Part shown: in pieces, positions 16,472 to 26,073 of the stretch | Numbering within the stretch: the first letter of the stretch is position 1 | How the letters are laid out: the number at the start of each line of letters is the position of its first letter | From: Verrucomicrobiales bacterium | Lineage (GTDB): Bacteria; Verrucomicrobiota; Verrucomicrobiia; Verrucomicrobiales; DEV007 | DNA: 50,720 nucleotides | Direction of reading: 5' to 3' | Assembly: GCA_029213195.1 (NCBI GenBank) | Contig: JARGNI010000041.1 | Span: forward strand, 1 to 50,720 | The notes under the pieces: model-generated | What the model was told of the DNA's origin: nothing | The model's database searches: none | What the model saw: only the letters and a program-made list of their open reading frames with translations | Position numbers and translations under genes: made by a program

Positions 16472-18907
16472 TTAGCGTTTTTTAACTAAATCGGAAAGTG
16501 CTACGGCGCGGATGATATCTTTCACCCGATAGTCACTCTTTTCCGCCTCGGCCTGGATGGCGTCGAGCTTTTCCTCGTCGTCATAGGAAAGCACGCGACG
16601 GAGAGCATAGGTGCAGAAATGTTCGATGAAAGCCCGCGCGACTTTGTCGCGGTCTTCTAACAGGAGCTGCTTGAACTCATTGGCATCCTGGAACGGCCGG
16701 CCACCGGGCATGATACCCGAAGCGTCAACCACAGGATTCTCCCCTTTTCCCTTGGGAACCAGTTCCCGTTCGCGCCACTGCCCAATCGCATCGTAGTTGT
16801 CCCAGGCAAAGCCCAGCGGATCGATCGTCGCATGGCAGGACGCGCAGTTTGCGTCTGTGGCATGCACTTCCAGTCTCTGGCGGACGGTTACCTTGTCACC
16901 TTCCGGCGGAACCGGCTCGATCGGATCCACATTCGCCGGCGGGGGCGGGGGCGTCTTGTTGAGTATCACCTCGCTGAGCCAGACCCCGCGGTGAACGGGA
17001 CGATGGCGTGTGCCATCCGAGGTCAGCCCAAGTACTGCGCCCATTGTCAGGAGGCCGCCGCGTCGATCCTCGGGCCGAAGCGAAACACGCTGGAAGTCTC
17101 CGGTCTTCGGCTCCGGCAGTCCATAGAAATCACAGAGGCGCGCGTTGACCATGGTCCAGTCGGAATCGAGGAACTGATCGATCGGCAGGTTCTTCGTGAG
17201 CATCTCACGGAAAAACTCCACCGGCTCGGCCCGCATGCTGGTCTCGAGCCAGTCGTCGTATACCGGGTAGAGTTTTCTGTCCGGCGGGAACATGCCCACG
17301 CGGTGCAACTGCAGCCATTGCCGTGAGAAGTCGTCGATAAAGCGGTTGATCCGATCGTCAGTCAACATCCGGTCCACTTCCTTGCGCAATCCTTCGTCGT
17401 TCAGTGCGCCGCTTTGGGCCGCGGCGAAAAGCCCCTCGTCGGGCATCGAACTCCAGAGAAAATACGAAAGGCGCGAGGCGAGCTCCCAATCGGTGAGCTG
17501 CTCGCGAACCACGGGGTCGCCCTCTACGAGATAAATGAAGTGTCTCGAAGTCAACACTCGCAGGATCGCCCCGCGATACGCTTCAGCCATACTCAAACCC
17601 ACTTCGCGATCCACGCGGTAGGATTCCAGGTAGTTCTCCAGTTCCTCCCGCTTCACGGGTCGCCTCCAGGCGCGCTCCGCGAAGCGCTGCAGGTGCTCCG
17701 CGACTACCTCGGGCGTGGCGTCATCCGGCGGCAGCACGTCCTTTCGCCGGGACTGCTCTTCCTCCGACACGAGGGGGCCCTCCCACTCGATCCAATCGAG
17801 GATCACCGTCGAGAAGATGCCGTTTCCATTCTCATCGAACATCTGTGGAGCGTTCGGATTCAGGAGCAGGGTCTCGCTGCTGTGCGTGAAAAGGTAGCCC
17901 GCTCGGCTGGCGAGCGCGTTGCGAAACGCAGCGCCGCCCCTGCGGTCCACCACATCGGTTGCCACGACGGCAAAATCCAGGTTCGTCGGCATCTCGAGGA
18001 AAACCTCGAACTCATACACCTGAGGACCGTCCTCCGGCGCGGTGATGTCGAATTCGATGATACCCTCCACATTCTCCTCGCTCGTTTTCTTGCCGATACT
18101 CAGGTGGGCCGGCTGCCCGCCGGGAGGGCGAATTCCACTGGCCTGGATTCGAAGTTTATACAGTCCGCTGTGTTCCGGTCCTGTTTTCCCAAACCAGTTT
18201 GGCTGGAGCGCTGCATGGACTCGGCCGGGGAAAAGGAGATGTCGAAGCGGCCGCTCGATACCGAACCGGTCCAGCGCCTCCTGCTGTTTCTCTCCGCCAC
18301 CATAGCGCAGTTCTGCTGCTGTCTTGCGGACTTTGCGAGCCTCGCTGGAGGCGGCGGGGAATGCGCGATCGAGCACCAACTCAGCAGCGCGGTAGTAGCG
18401 ATCCATGTGAGAAGGCGAAAGCGACAGCTCAGAGCCGATGCGCTCAAACCCATGCCACAGGGTATCCTCGTTCAGCTGCCCCGGCTTGGTCGGATCGTAA
18501 CGAACGCCAAGCAGGTCATACACCGTATTCTGATACTCCTTCCGGCTCAGACGATAATGCGCCACCGCGGGCCGAGCCGCCATCCGCGCCGCCTTGCCTT
18601 CTTTGAGCTTCACGTCCAGTGCAGCGACGAACGCCGCGATCTCATCCTGCGTCGGTTGCGGCTCGTCCTCTGGAGGCATCTCGCCACTGTTGACCTTTTC
18701 AATGACCTCCGCCCACAGATGACTGTCTTCGCTCATCCGAAAATTGCGCGAGAGCAAATCGACGCGCAAGTCAGCCTTTTCCTTCTCCGGACCGTGGCAA
18801 CTGACGCAATGGGTTTCGAGAAAAGCTTCGAACGGTTCCCGCGCTGAAACCGCTGGAGTCACAGTGGTGATGACAAGAAGAATGAAACAAAAGCGGCTCA
18901 GGGTCAT
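16472..18907 (-). CDS. DUF1587/DUF1592/DUF1588/DUF1585 cytochrome-like protein (copy 2)
   Basis: Exported protein of 811 aa from ATG 18907, which gives the signal peptide [20 protein letters not shown]; the frame is open upstream but shows no further signal. PSCyt-type haem motif CVSCH is at residues 34-38, followed by DUF1587 ([20 protein letters not shown]), a beta-rich middle region, DUF1592 ([20 protein letters not shown]), DUF1588 ([19 protein letters not shown]) and DUF1585. The second motif CASCH is at 688-692 ([17 protein letters not shown]). Role in electron transfer is inferred from CxxCH motifs; no substrate is known. It is the first gene of an operon with DUF1552 copy 2. Confidence 0.9.
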   Translation of the reverse strand: MTLSRFCFILLVITTVTPAVSAREPFEAFLETHCVSCHGPEKEKADLRVDLLSRNFRMSEDSHLWAEVIEKVNSGEMPPEDEPQPTQDEIAAFVAALDVKLKEGKAARMAARPAVAHYRLSRKEYQNTVYDLLGVRYDPTKPGQLNEDTLWHGFERIGSELSLSPSHMDRYYRAAELVLDRAFPAASSEARKVRKTAAELRYGGGEKQQEALDRFGIERPLRHLLFPGRVHAALQPNWFGKTGPEHSGLYKLRIQASGIRPPGGQPAHLSIGKKTSEENVEGIIEFDITAPEDGPQVYEFEVFLEMPTNLDFAVVATDVVDRRGGAAFRNALASRAGYLFTHSSETLLLNPNAPQMFDENGNGIFSTVILDWIEWEGPLVSEEEQSRRKDVLPPDDATPEVVAEHLQRFAERAWRRPVKREELENYLESYRVDREVGLSMAEAYRGAILRVLTSRHFIYLVEGDPVVREQLTDWELASRLSYFLWSSMPDEGLFAAAQSGALNDEGLRKEVDRMLTDDRINRFIDDFSRQWLQLHRVGMFPPDRKLYPVYDDWLETSMRAEPVEFFREMLTKNLPIDQFLDSDWTMVNARLCDFYGLPEPKTGDFQRVSLRPEDRRGGLLTMGAVLGLTSDGTRHRPVHRGVWLSEVILNKTPPPPPANVDPIEPVPPEGDKVTVRQRLEVHATDANCASCHATIDPLGFAWDNYDAIGQWRERELVPKGKGENPVVDASGIMPGGRPFQDANEFKQLLLEDRDKVARAFIEHFCTYALRRVLSYDDEEKLDAIQAEAEKSDYRVKDIIRAVALSDLVKKR

Positions 18908-19333
18908 GATGGAACAGTTCACTATTGGGCCAATTTCGCTTTCTTGCATGTCACGGAATCCAGCTATACACCAGGATATTCCCAGTGGACTTGCCAAGCT
19001 GGTGATTCTCGAAAGGCTTTCAATCGCGACAGAATTCTTCGCGTTTACCGGATCGCGAGCAGAGGAGCCCCTGAAGCCCGCTACACTTTCGAACGATCCG
19101 GTGATTCCCAGGGTCCACGGTTGGGACGGATGAGAAACTAGTCGGCTTCGTCGTCGAGCTTCATCCATTGGGTTTCCGGATTCCATTCGAGACCACGCCG
19201 CAGTTCCATCGAAGTATTCGCCAGGAAGCAACACGAACTCGAAAGACCTCGAAAAAGGTTTTTCCTATCCGAAGGTTCAATCCCTGGCTACTCTCCCCAC
19301 CGTCGCGATTCCTCTCAACTCCCCGAACGCTCC
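18908..19333. other. 426-bp intergenic region between divergent genes
   Basis: It lies between the divergent starts of DUF1592 copy 2 (minus) and the HAD-like gene (plus) and should hold both promoters. The minus frame is open to 19234, but the translation has no signal or family similarity. I see no RNA gene, repeat or convincing operator. Confidence 0.6.
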
Positions 19334-19993
19334 ATGGATACCACCAAGATCAAAAACATCTTCTGGGATGTCGACGGGGTCCTCGCCGATCTGAACTACG
19401 CCTACTATCATTTCCTGACCGAGCACCCCAATTATCGGGATACCTACCGAGAACTGAAATGGGAGCAACTCCCCGAGGTTCTGCCCATCGTTCCGGAATA
19501 CGGCGCGCTGGAGTTGAAAACCCATCCGGAACTTGGAACCGAGATGGACCGGGACTTTTGTGCCGACCAGAACTACTTCCGGAACCGCCCGCTCTATCCC
19601 AACGTCATCGAAGTCCTCAAGGACCTGAACGAGTTGGGCTACCGTCAGTTCACGATGTCCGCGACCTTCGATGTCGAGGCAAAGATGGCTTACCTCAACG
19701 ACATCCTTGCACCCGTCACCAACTTCCTCACGATCGAATGTGTCCAGCACGGTGAGTTCATGCACGACACCGCCAAGATCGATCGACTGCGAGACTGCTA
19801 TCAGAAGTATCAGCTGAACCCCGACGAAACCATCCTCGTGGACGACCGCATCTACAATCAGTATGCGGCGATCGAGTCGGGCGCGCACCCGGTGCGTCTG
19901 CGCTGCGAGTTCACGACCGACCTCCCGGAGGAGCTTGCGTGGATCCCGGAATTCGAGAACGTCGAGGCAGTAAAAGACTGGCTCCTGGCATAG
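19334..19993 (+). CDS. HAD-superfamily hydrolase
   Basis: Cytoplasmic protein of 219 aa with the four HAD motifs: D12-V-D14-GVLAD (nucleophile and acid/base), S109 in FTMSATFD, K148 in HDTAKIDR, and D170-D171 in ILVDDRIYN. A cap region of about 70 residues follows motif I, as in phosphoglycolate-phosphatase-like C1-cap members. The Thr/Ser-Ala-Thr context of motif II is slightly unusual. Phosphatase activity on a small phosphorylated metabolite is likely; the substrate is unknown. It stands alone, 216 bp ahead of the PSCyt1 operon on the same strand. Confidence 0.85.
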   Translation: MDTTKIKNIFWDVDGVLADLNYAYYHFLTEHPNYRDTYRELKWEQLPEVLPIVPEYGALELKTHPELGTEMDRDFCADQNYFRNRPLYPNVIEVLKDLNELGYRQFTMSATFDVEAKMAYLNDILAPVTNFLTIECVQHGEFMHDTAKIDRLRDCYQKYQLNPDETILVDDRIYNQYAAIESGAHPVRLRCEFTTDLPEELAWIPEFENVEAVKDWLLA

Positions 19994-20209
19994 TGATCCA
20001 CAGAAGGCCATTTCAAACAGCCATCCGAATTCGTTTCGCTCGGTGACCTCCACCTCCTCTCCTCCTCGGACTACGGCTGCCCCGATCGAGCGCGAGCATC
20101 CGCAGATTGGGAGCGACGAAAGGGAATCGAGTGGCAAGAAAGCATGGGTCATATGCGCCCCCCGATCCCCCTTGAATCCGCATTCCCCAAGGAGTACGCT
20201 GCGTGCCGC

Positions 20210-23104
20210 ATGAGACTCCTCCCCCTGCTCCTGATCATTTCTTTCTCCAGCTCCCAGTTGCTGGCTGAGGAGGAATTCTCTTTCGATCGTGATATTCGCC
20301 CGATTCTTTCTGATAAATGTTTTCACTGCCATGGACCCGACGAGAACGAGAGAAAGGCAGATCTGCGACTCGACACCTTCGAAGGAGCAACTCGGGATCT
20401 CGGTGGATATTCGGCTATTGTTCCGGGAGATCTGGATGAAAGTGAACTCATCTATCGCATTCTTTCCGACGACCCTACGGAGGTCATGCCGACTCCCAAG
20501 TCGCACCTCAAGCTGACTTCGAAAGAGAAGGAATTGCTCCAGGCATGGGTTAAGTCGGGCGGGGAATACGAGGGACACTGGGCATTCGAGCCAGTGAAGC
20601 AGCCGAAAGTGCCCACCGGGGCCCATCCCGTCGACCATTTCATTCAGAAGAGGCTAAAGTCCTCTGGTCTCACCATGAACGGGCCTGCTACGGCGCAAAC
20701 GCTCGCCCGCCGCATGGCACTCGACCTCACGGGGCTTCCCATTCCTGCGGTGAGAGCCAAGGAGTTCGAGAAAGCCTATCAAGATTCCCCCAGTGAAGCC
20801 GTCGACGCTTTACTCGACGATCTTTTCGCGAGCCCTCACTACGGCGAGAGGATGGCCTGGGACTGGCTCGATGTGAGTCGCTACGCTGATACCAACGGAT
20901 ACCAGGGCGATCGCGAGCGCACCATGTGGCCATGGAGGGACTGGGTCATCAAAGCTTTCCAGGCGAATATGCCCTGGGACCAGTTCACCCGATGGCAACT
21001 GGCCGGTGACCAGATGAAAAATCCATCCAGGGAGCAGATTCTCGCCACGGGTTTCAGCCGAAACCACCCCATCAACGGCGAAGGCGGGCGAATCCCCGAG
21101 GAGAACAGGGTTGAGTATGTCTTCGACATGACCGAAACGATGGGGACCACCTGGCTCGGCCTCACTCTTGAATGCAGTCGCTGTCACGATCACAAATTCG
21201 ACCCCATCTCTCAGCGCGACTATTTCGCACTGAACGCCTTTTTTAATCAGACTCCAGTTACCGGAAGTGGCGGCTCGGGGCAAACTGCCCCCGTTCTGGA
21301 GATGCCCACCGAGGCACAGTTGCAACGGAGAAAAGATCTGGAAAAAAAGCGAAGCGATGCCCAGAAGCAGCTCGATGAAGTAAAGGGAAACCTACGGCAG
21401 AATCAGCTGACAGATCGAACTATTCTCCAACCGACCGAAGCGAAAGCACGGAATCAGAAGTTGGTCATCGAGTCGACAGGATCGATCCTCGCCACCGGCA
21501 CAAACCCTGACAATGACACCTACAAGGTATCCTACCTCGCCCCGGAAGGTGCCACGACTTTGGGATCCTTCCGTCTCGACGCCTTGCAACATAGCTCCCA
21601 CACGCCGAAGCCGGAAGGACTCGCTCGATCCAATAGCGGCAACTTCGTTCTCACCGAGTTCGAAGTTCGAGTAGAGGGACAACCCGCAACCATCAAGACC
21701 GCCCTGGCTTCCTACGCCCAGAACAATTTCGCGATCGAGAAGGCCTTTGATGGCAACGCTGAAACCGGGTGGGCGGTCCATCGTGGCAAACCGGTGATCA
21801 ATCCCGAGCACGCGGTCTTTTACCTGGAGCAACCACTGAAACTCGATCCAGGTGACCGGATCGAGGTGACCCTGCGATTTGATTCGAGCCATGCTCACCA
21901 CAACATGGGGAGGTTCCAGCTTTCGATCAATGATGCGATCGAGCCCAAACCCGAGAAGCCACTCGGCATCGACAAGGAGAATCCCGATTACAAGAAAGCG
22001 CTCTCCCAGGTTGAAGCGATCAATGGCCAGATCAAGAAGCTGAACGAATCCGTCTCCAAAGTCATGGTCATGGAAGACATGGAGAAGCCTCGACAGACCT
22101 ACATCCTCAATGGCGGTCTCTACAATCAGCGAGGGGAACCAGTCGATCCGGAGATCCCTGCCATTTTCGGAACGCTGGACGACGTGGAAAAGAAAAATCG
22201 GCTGGCCCTGGCCAACTGGTTGGTCGACGGGCAGAACCCGCTCACGGCCAGAGTGACGGTGAATCGGTTCTGGCAAAAGCTCTTTGGGACTGGACTCGTG
22301 AAAACCAGCGAAGACTTCGGGGTCCAGGGAGAACGCCCCAGCCACCCAGAACTCCTCGACTGGCTCGCCGCGGAATTCGTCGCAAAGGGTTGGGATGTTC
22401 AACACATCATCCGTCTCATCATCACGAGCGAAACCTACCAGCAGTCTTCTCAAGTCACTCCCGAGCATCTTGCAAAGGATCCGGACAATCGATTTCTCGC
22501 ACGCAGTCCGCGCCATCGTCTTCCTTCCTGGATGATTCGCGATCAGGCTCTCGCCGCTTCGGGGCTACTGGTTCCCGCGATCGGAGGAGCTCCCGTGAAA
22601 CCCTATCAGCCCGATGGAATCTGGGCCGAAGCCACCTTCGGAAAGAAAAAGTATGCTCGTGATGAGGGCGACAAGCTCTACCGCCGGACGATCTACACCT
22701 TCTGGCGCCGGATCTCTCGCCCACCCATGCTTTTCGATTCTGCCAGCCGTCTCGTTTGCGATGTGACTCCCTCGAGGACGAATACCCCGCTGCAAGCCCT
22801 CACCACGATGAACGATGTCACCTACATCGAAGCCGCCCGGGTCGCGGCACAGAACGAGCCGTCCACGACGAGGCTTTTCCAGAAGATCACGAACCGGCTT
22901 CCCACGGAGGCAGAACTCGATCTCCTCGAAGGAAGGGTTCAATCCCTGACAAGCTACTATCAATCGCATCCCGAAGAAGCCCAGAAGCTCCTTTCCGAAG
23001 GCGAATTCCCGCCCCCTGAGGATGCCGATATCCCCACCCTCGCCGCTCGCACCGCCGTCGCGAATCTCATCTACAATCTTGACGAAGTACTCTGCCGACC
23101 ATGA
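20210..23104 (+). CDS. PSCyt1-DUF1549-DUF1553 cytochrome-like protein
   Basis: Exported protein of 964 aa. ATG 20210 is chosen because it starts a signal peptide (MRLLPLLLIISFSSSQLLA) right before FDRDIRPILSDKCFHCHGPD, the PSCyt1 start with haem motif C37-FHC-H41. DUF1549 follows (RRMALDLTGLP, WLDVSRYADTNGYQGDRERT) with a second CxxCH at residues 322-326 (CSRCHDHKFDPISQRDYF). A coiled stretch and a jelly-roll-like region occupy the middle (around 440-590). DUF1553 (NRLALANWLV, TVNRFWQKLFGTGLV, PLQALTTMNDV) ends the protein. Function unknown; two haem sites suggest electron transfer outside the cytoplasm. Its stop codon overlaps the DUF1501 start (ATGA), indicating translational coupling. Confidence 0.92.
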   Translation: MRLLPLLLIISFSSSQLLAEEEFSFDRDIRPILSDKCFHCHGPDENERKADLRLDTFEGATRDLGGYSAIVPGDLDESELIYRILSDDPTEVMPTPKSHLKLTSKEKELLQAWVKSGGEYEGHWAFEPVKQPKVPTGAHPVDHFIQKRLKSSGLTMNGPATAQTLARRMALDLTGLPIPAVRAKEFEKAYQDSPSEAVDALLDDLFASPHYGERMAWDWLDVSRYADTNGYQGDRERTMWPWRDWVIKAFQANMPWDQFTRWQLAGDQMKNPSREQILATGFSRNHPINGEGGRIPEENRVEYVFDMTETMGTTWLGLTLECSRCHDHKFDPISQRDYFALNAFFNQTPVTGSGGSGQTAPVLEMPTEAQLQRRKDLEKKRSDAQKQLDEVKGNLRQNQLTDRTILQPTEAKARNQKLVIESTGSILATGTNPDNDTYKVSYLAPEGATTLGSFRLDALQHSSHTPKPEGLARSNSGNFVLTEFEVRVEGQPATIKTALASYAQNNFAIEKAFDGNAETGWAVHRGKPVINPEHAVFYLEQPLKLDPGDRIEVTLRFDSSHAHHNMGRFQLSINDAIEPKPEKPLGIDKENPDYKKALSQVEAINGQIKKLNESVSKVMVMEDMEKPRQTYILNGGLYNQRGEPVDPEIPAIFGTLDDVEKKNRLALANWLVDGQNPLTARVTVNRFWQKLFGTGLVKTSEDFGVQGERPSHPELLDWLAAEFVAKGWDVQHIIRLIITSETYQQSSQVTPEHLAKDPDNRFLARSPRHRLPSWMIRDQALAASGLLVPAIGGAPVKPYQPDGIWAEATFGKKKYARDEGDKLYRRTIYTFWRRISRPPMLFDSASRLVCDVTPSRTNTPLQALTTMNDVTYIEAARVAAQNEPSTTRLFQKITNRLPTEAELDLLEGRVQSLTSYYQSHPEEAQKLLSEGEFPPPEDADIPTLAARTAVANLIYNLDEVLCRP

Positions 23105-24528
23105 ACCCAATCCTTGATTTTCGTCGCAGTCAAACTCGCCGCGAGGTATTCTCGGGTGCGACCTCCTGTCTTGGAGCTGCCGCACTTTCTCAGCTCCTTG
23201 GTGGAATGGCTTCCGCTGCGCCTGCTACCCCCGCACCCAAGGTTCGGAGGGTCATCTACCTGTTTCAGAATGGAGGCCCCTCTCACATCGAGATGTTCGA
23301 CCCGAAACCCAAGCTGACCGAGATGCACGGTCAACCATTTCCCGAAAGCGTCACCCAAGGTCTCCGATTTTCGACAATGACCCAGGACAAGAAGAAGCTC
23401 TGCCTCGGCCAGGTCACCGAGACAGCACCTGCCGGAAAATGCGGGATGGAGCTGTCCTCCAGCCATCTCCCCTACACCAGCGAGATCGCCGACAAGATCA
23501 CCCTGATCCGCTCGATGTATACCGAGCAGGTCAACCATGCACCCGCGATCACCTTTTTCCTCAGCGGTGGAGAACGTCCCGGTCGCCCTTCCATGGGAGC
23601 CTGGCTCAGCTATGGAATCGGAAGCGAAGCCGACAATCTGCCGGCCTTTGTCTGCATGACCTCCATTTCAAAGGGCACCAGTTGCGGCCAGATTTTCTAC
23701 GATCACTACTGGGGATCCGGCTTCCTTCCTTCCGTCCACCAAGGGGTCAAGTTCCGGGGCAACGGCAACCCTGTCCTCTACCTCGAAAACCCTGACGGAA
23801 TCAGCAAGACGGTACGACGGGGATTGCTCGACGATCTCGCGAAGTTGAATCAGAAGCAGTATGAGGCCCTTGGAGATCCCGAGATTCAGAGCCGGATTTC
23901 CCAATACGAGATGGCTTACAAGATGCAGACTTCCGTCCCGGAGCTCACCGATTTCTCCAAGGAGTCCAAGGCTACACTGGATATGTATGGCCCATCGGTG
24001 CACGAGAAGGGCACCTACGCCTACAACTGCCTCATGGCCCGTCGGCTCGTGGAGCGAGGCACCCGGTTCGTTCAGGTCATGCACGCGGGTTGGGACCAGC
24101 ACAATTCCATCACCACCGAGTTCAACAACCAGACTCGAGACACCGACCAACCCTCCGCAGCACTGATCAAGGATCTCGAGCAGCGGGGCCTTCTTGACGA
24201 CACTCTCGTGATTTTCGGAGGAGAGTTCGGACGGACTCCTTTCCTCCAGAATGATATCAAGGATCGCAAGCGATGGGGTCGCGATCATCACCCCTACGGC
24301 TTCTCGATGTGGATGGCCGGCGGGGGGATGAAACAAGGCTATGTCCACGGTGCGACGGATGAATTCGGCTTTCACGCGGTCGAAGACCGCATGCATGTCC
24401 ACGATTTCCAGGCAACGGTCCTGCACCAGTTGGGGATCGACCACGAGAAACTAACCTACAAGTTTCAGGGGCGTCGATTCCGCCTGACCGATGTCCACGG
24501 TCACGTCGTGAAAGACATCCTTGCCTGA
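23101..24528 (+). CDS. DUF1501 Tat-exported protein
   Basis: Protein of 475 aa with a Tat-type leader (QTRREVFSGATSCLGAAALS). DUF1501 features are present through the whole length: RVIYLFQNGGPSHIEMFDPK near the N-terminus, YTEQVNHAPAITFFLSG, RGTRFVQVMHAGWDQH, DDTLVIFGGEFGRTPFLQ and GRDHHPYGFSMWMAGGGMKQ. The family belongs to the alkaline-phosphatase/sulfatase-like superfamily; the Asp, His and GGEFGR motifs resemble metal-binding positions. It is the standard partner of PSCyt1-DUF1549-DUF1553 proteins in PVC genomes, here overlapping it by 4 nt. No reaction has been established. Confidence 0.92.
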   Translation: MNPILDFRRSQTRREVFSGATSCLGAAALSQLLGGMASAAPATPAPKVRRVIYLFQNGGPSHIEMFDPKPKLTEMHGQPFPESVTQGLRFSTMTQDKKKLCLGQVTETAPAGKCGMELSSSHLPYTSEIADKITLIRSMYTEQVNHAPAITFFLSGGERPGRPSMGAWLSYGIGSEADNLPAFVCMTSISKGTSCGQIFYDHYWGSGFLPSVHQGVKFRGNGNPVLYLENPDGISKTVRRGLLDDLAKLNQKQYEALGDPEIQSRISQYEMAYKMQTSVPELTDFSKESKATLDMYGPSVHEKGTYAYNCLMARRLVERGTRFVQVMHAGWDQHNSITTEFNNQTRDTDQPSAALIKDLEQRGLLDDTLVIFGGEFGRTPFLQNDIKDRKRWGRDHHPYGFSMWMAGGGMKQGYVHGATDEFGFHAVEDRMHVHDFQATVLHQLGIDHEKLTYKFQGRRFRLTDVHGHVVKDILA

Positions 24529-24704
24529 TCCCGCGGTCAGCGCTGTCTTGACTTGGGCCTGCTTTTTTGGCGAAGTTCGCAAAGCAAGGATCCCGACTGG
24601 CACACCGGATCGCGTCTCGCTCCGGGGGTTCGTTTCTCCAATCGAGAGCGCAACCAGGATCGCCCGTTGACGGACTCTTCCTGTTGCCAAGCTCACCAAT
24701 CCCC

Positions 24705-25640
24705 ATGAAACGCCTGTTCTTGATTCCCCTCGCCCTTTGCCTCGGTGCCTGCACCTCCGAAGAGGAAGCTTCCTCATCCCAACCGGTCAAACACCTGATC
24801 GACACCCACATTCACCTCTACGACACCACCCGCGAGCTCAAAGTCAGTTGGCCTCCCGAAAGTGACAAGGTCCTGTACCGCCCTCACTTGCCCGAGGAGT
24901 ATTCGACCGTGGCCAAGGCAGCCGGAGTGACTGGAGTCGTTATCGTGGAAGCAAGCAAGGAACTCGAGGACAATGAGTGGGTCCTTGACCTCGTCCAGGG
25001 TGATGATTTTTATATCGGCTTGGTCGGAAACGTTGATGTCTACCGCGAAGACTTTGCAGAGCAAATCGCACAACTGAAACAGGATTCGCGCTTCGTGGGC
25101 ATTCGCCCCCGTGGTGACAAGCCCATCGACTACACGGACGAAGCCATCCTCGGCAGTTTGAAGGTCCTGGCGGACTACGAACTGACCATGGACTACCTGA
25201 CCAATGGAGGGGGAATCTCTGGGATCGAAATTATCGAGGCCGTGGCCGCAAAGATTCCTGGGCTCACCATCGTCGTGAATCACTGCCTCGGATATGACTT
25301 CGATGGTGCTCCGCCATCGGAAGATTGGGTCGCAGCCGTGAAGAAACTCGCCGCCCACGAGAATGTCTATTGCAAGATCTCAGGCCTCTTTCAGCGATCC
25401 GTTCCCCAACCTGCTCCACTCGATCCGAAACACTACGAGTCGGTTCTCGAAGTATTGTGGGAAGGATTCGGACAAGATCGGCTCGTCTACGGTAGCAACT
25501 GGCCAGTCACTCGAAAAACGGGAGACTATGAGAGTTACCTGAACCTCGTTGAGCAGTTCATCAGTAAAAAAGGTCAGGAGGCCCGCGAGGCCTACTACTG
25601 GAAGAACGCGGCTGCGGCCTATCGACTTCCGCTCAAGTAG
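24705..25640 (+). CDS. Lipoprotein amidohydrolase (amidohydrolase_2, lactonase-like)
   Basis: Protein of 311 aa. ATG 24705 gives a lipoprotein signal (KRLFLIPLALCLGAC, cleavage before Cys15), so the enzyme should be anchored in the periplasm, which is uncommon for this family. The TIM-barrel metal motif is LIDTHIHLYDTT; later metal or active-site positions include VVNHCLGYDF and RLVYGSNWPVT. The last motif carries Asn where many relatives have Asp (GSDWPV). Closest in style to COG3618 sugar-lactone hydrolases such as fucono- or rhamnono-lactonases. It follows the DUF1501 gene by 176 bp. Confidence 0.82.
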   Translation: MKRLFLIPLALCLGACTSEEEASSSQPVKHLIDTHIHLYDTTRELKVSWPPESDKVLYRPHLPEEYSTVAKAAGVTGVVIVEASKELEDNEWVLDLVQGDDFYIGLVGNVDVYREDFAEQIAQLKQDSRFVGIRPRGDKPIDYTDEAILGSLKVLADYELTMDYLTNGGGISGIEIIEAVAAKIPGLTIVVNHCLGYDFDGAPPSEDWVAAVKKLAAHENVYCKISGLFQRSVPQPAPLDPKHYESVLEVLWEGFGQDRLVYGSNWPVTRKTGDYESYLNLVEQFISKKGQEAREAYYWKNAAAAYRLPLK

Positions 25641-25671
25641 GGCAGGAGGGCGCCCCGCAGAGATTTGGATC

Positions 25672-25929
25672 TCACTTGATCCCGTGTTCTTCCTGGAATC
25701 GGAGAATTTCTCCCCAAGCCGCCTCGGAAACGGTTTCCTTGGAGACCCGGCTGAAGAGCATAGAGAGCACGCGTCGCTCCTCCTCGTCCACTTCCCCATC
25801 TTCGAGGGCGATCTTCTCGAGCAATCTCAACTCGCCCTCGTCGATGGTTCCATCATTCGCGAAGACCACGAGATACGAGTAAGCAGTCAGCCGACGGGCC
25901 GCAGAAGATTGAGGGATTTCTAGACTCAT
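25672..25929 (-). CDS. Small TerB-like acidic protein
   Basis: Protein of 85 aa from ATG 25929; longer starts up to 26046 have no family features. The sequence is helical and acidic, with the repeat FANDGTIDEGELRLLEKIAL and DGEVDEEERRVLSMLFSRV, a pattern seen in TerB-like helical domains, which have pairs of acidic 'DGxIDxxE' elements. A role cannot be assigned. It is 31 bp from the convergent amidohydrolase stop and 144 bp downstream of the PFOR gene on the same strand. Confidence 0.6.
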   Translation of the reverse strand: MSLEIPQSSAARRLTAYSYLVVFANDGTIDEGELRLLEKIALEDGEVDEEERRVLSMLFSRVSKETVSEAAWGEILRFQEEHGIK

Positions 25930-26073
25930 AAGGTATTGTTGGTAGGAGCAACACAAGAGAAGATCAATGAGAACAAGGTGACGCAATCTTCGCACAGAAA
26001 CTTCGAAGATACTCGAATCCCGTTCCTCAAGTCGCGCGAGCCCCACGATGCCTGAAGGAAAACCAGAACGGAC

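Noticed and set aside
17414-18847. A 477-codon plus-strand ORF opposite DUF1592 copy 2
   Set aside because: It is an antisense shadow with no family features.
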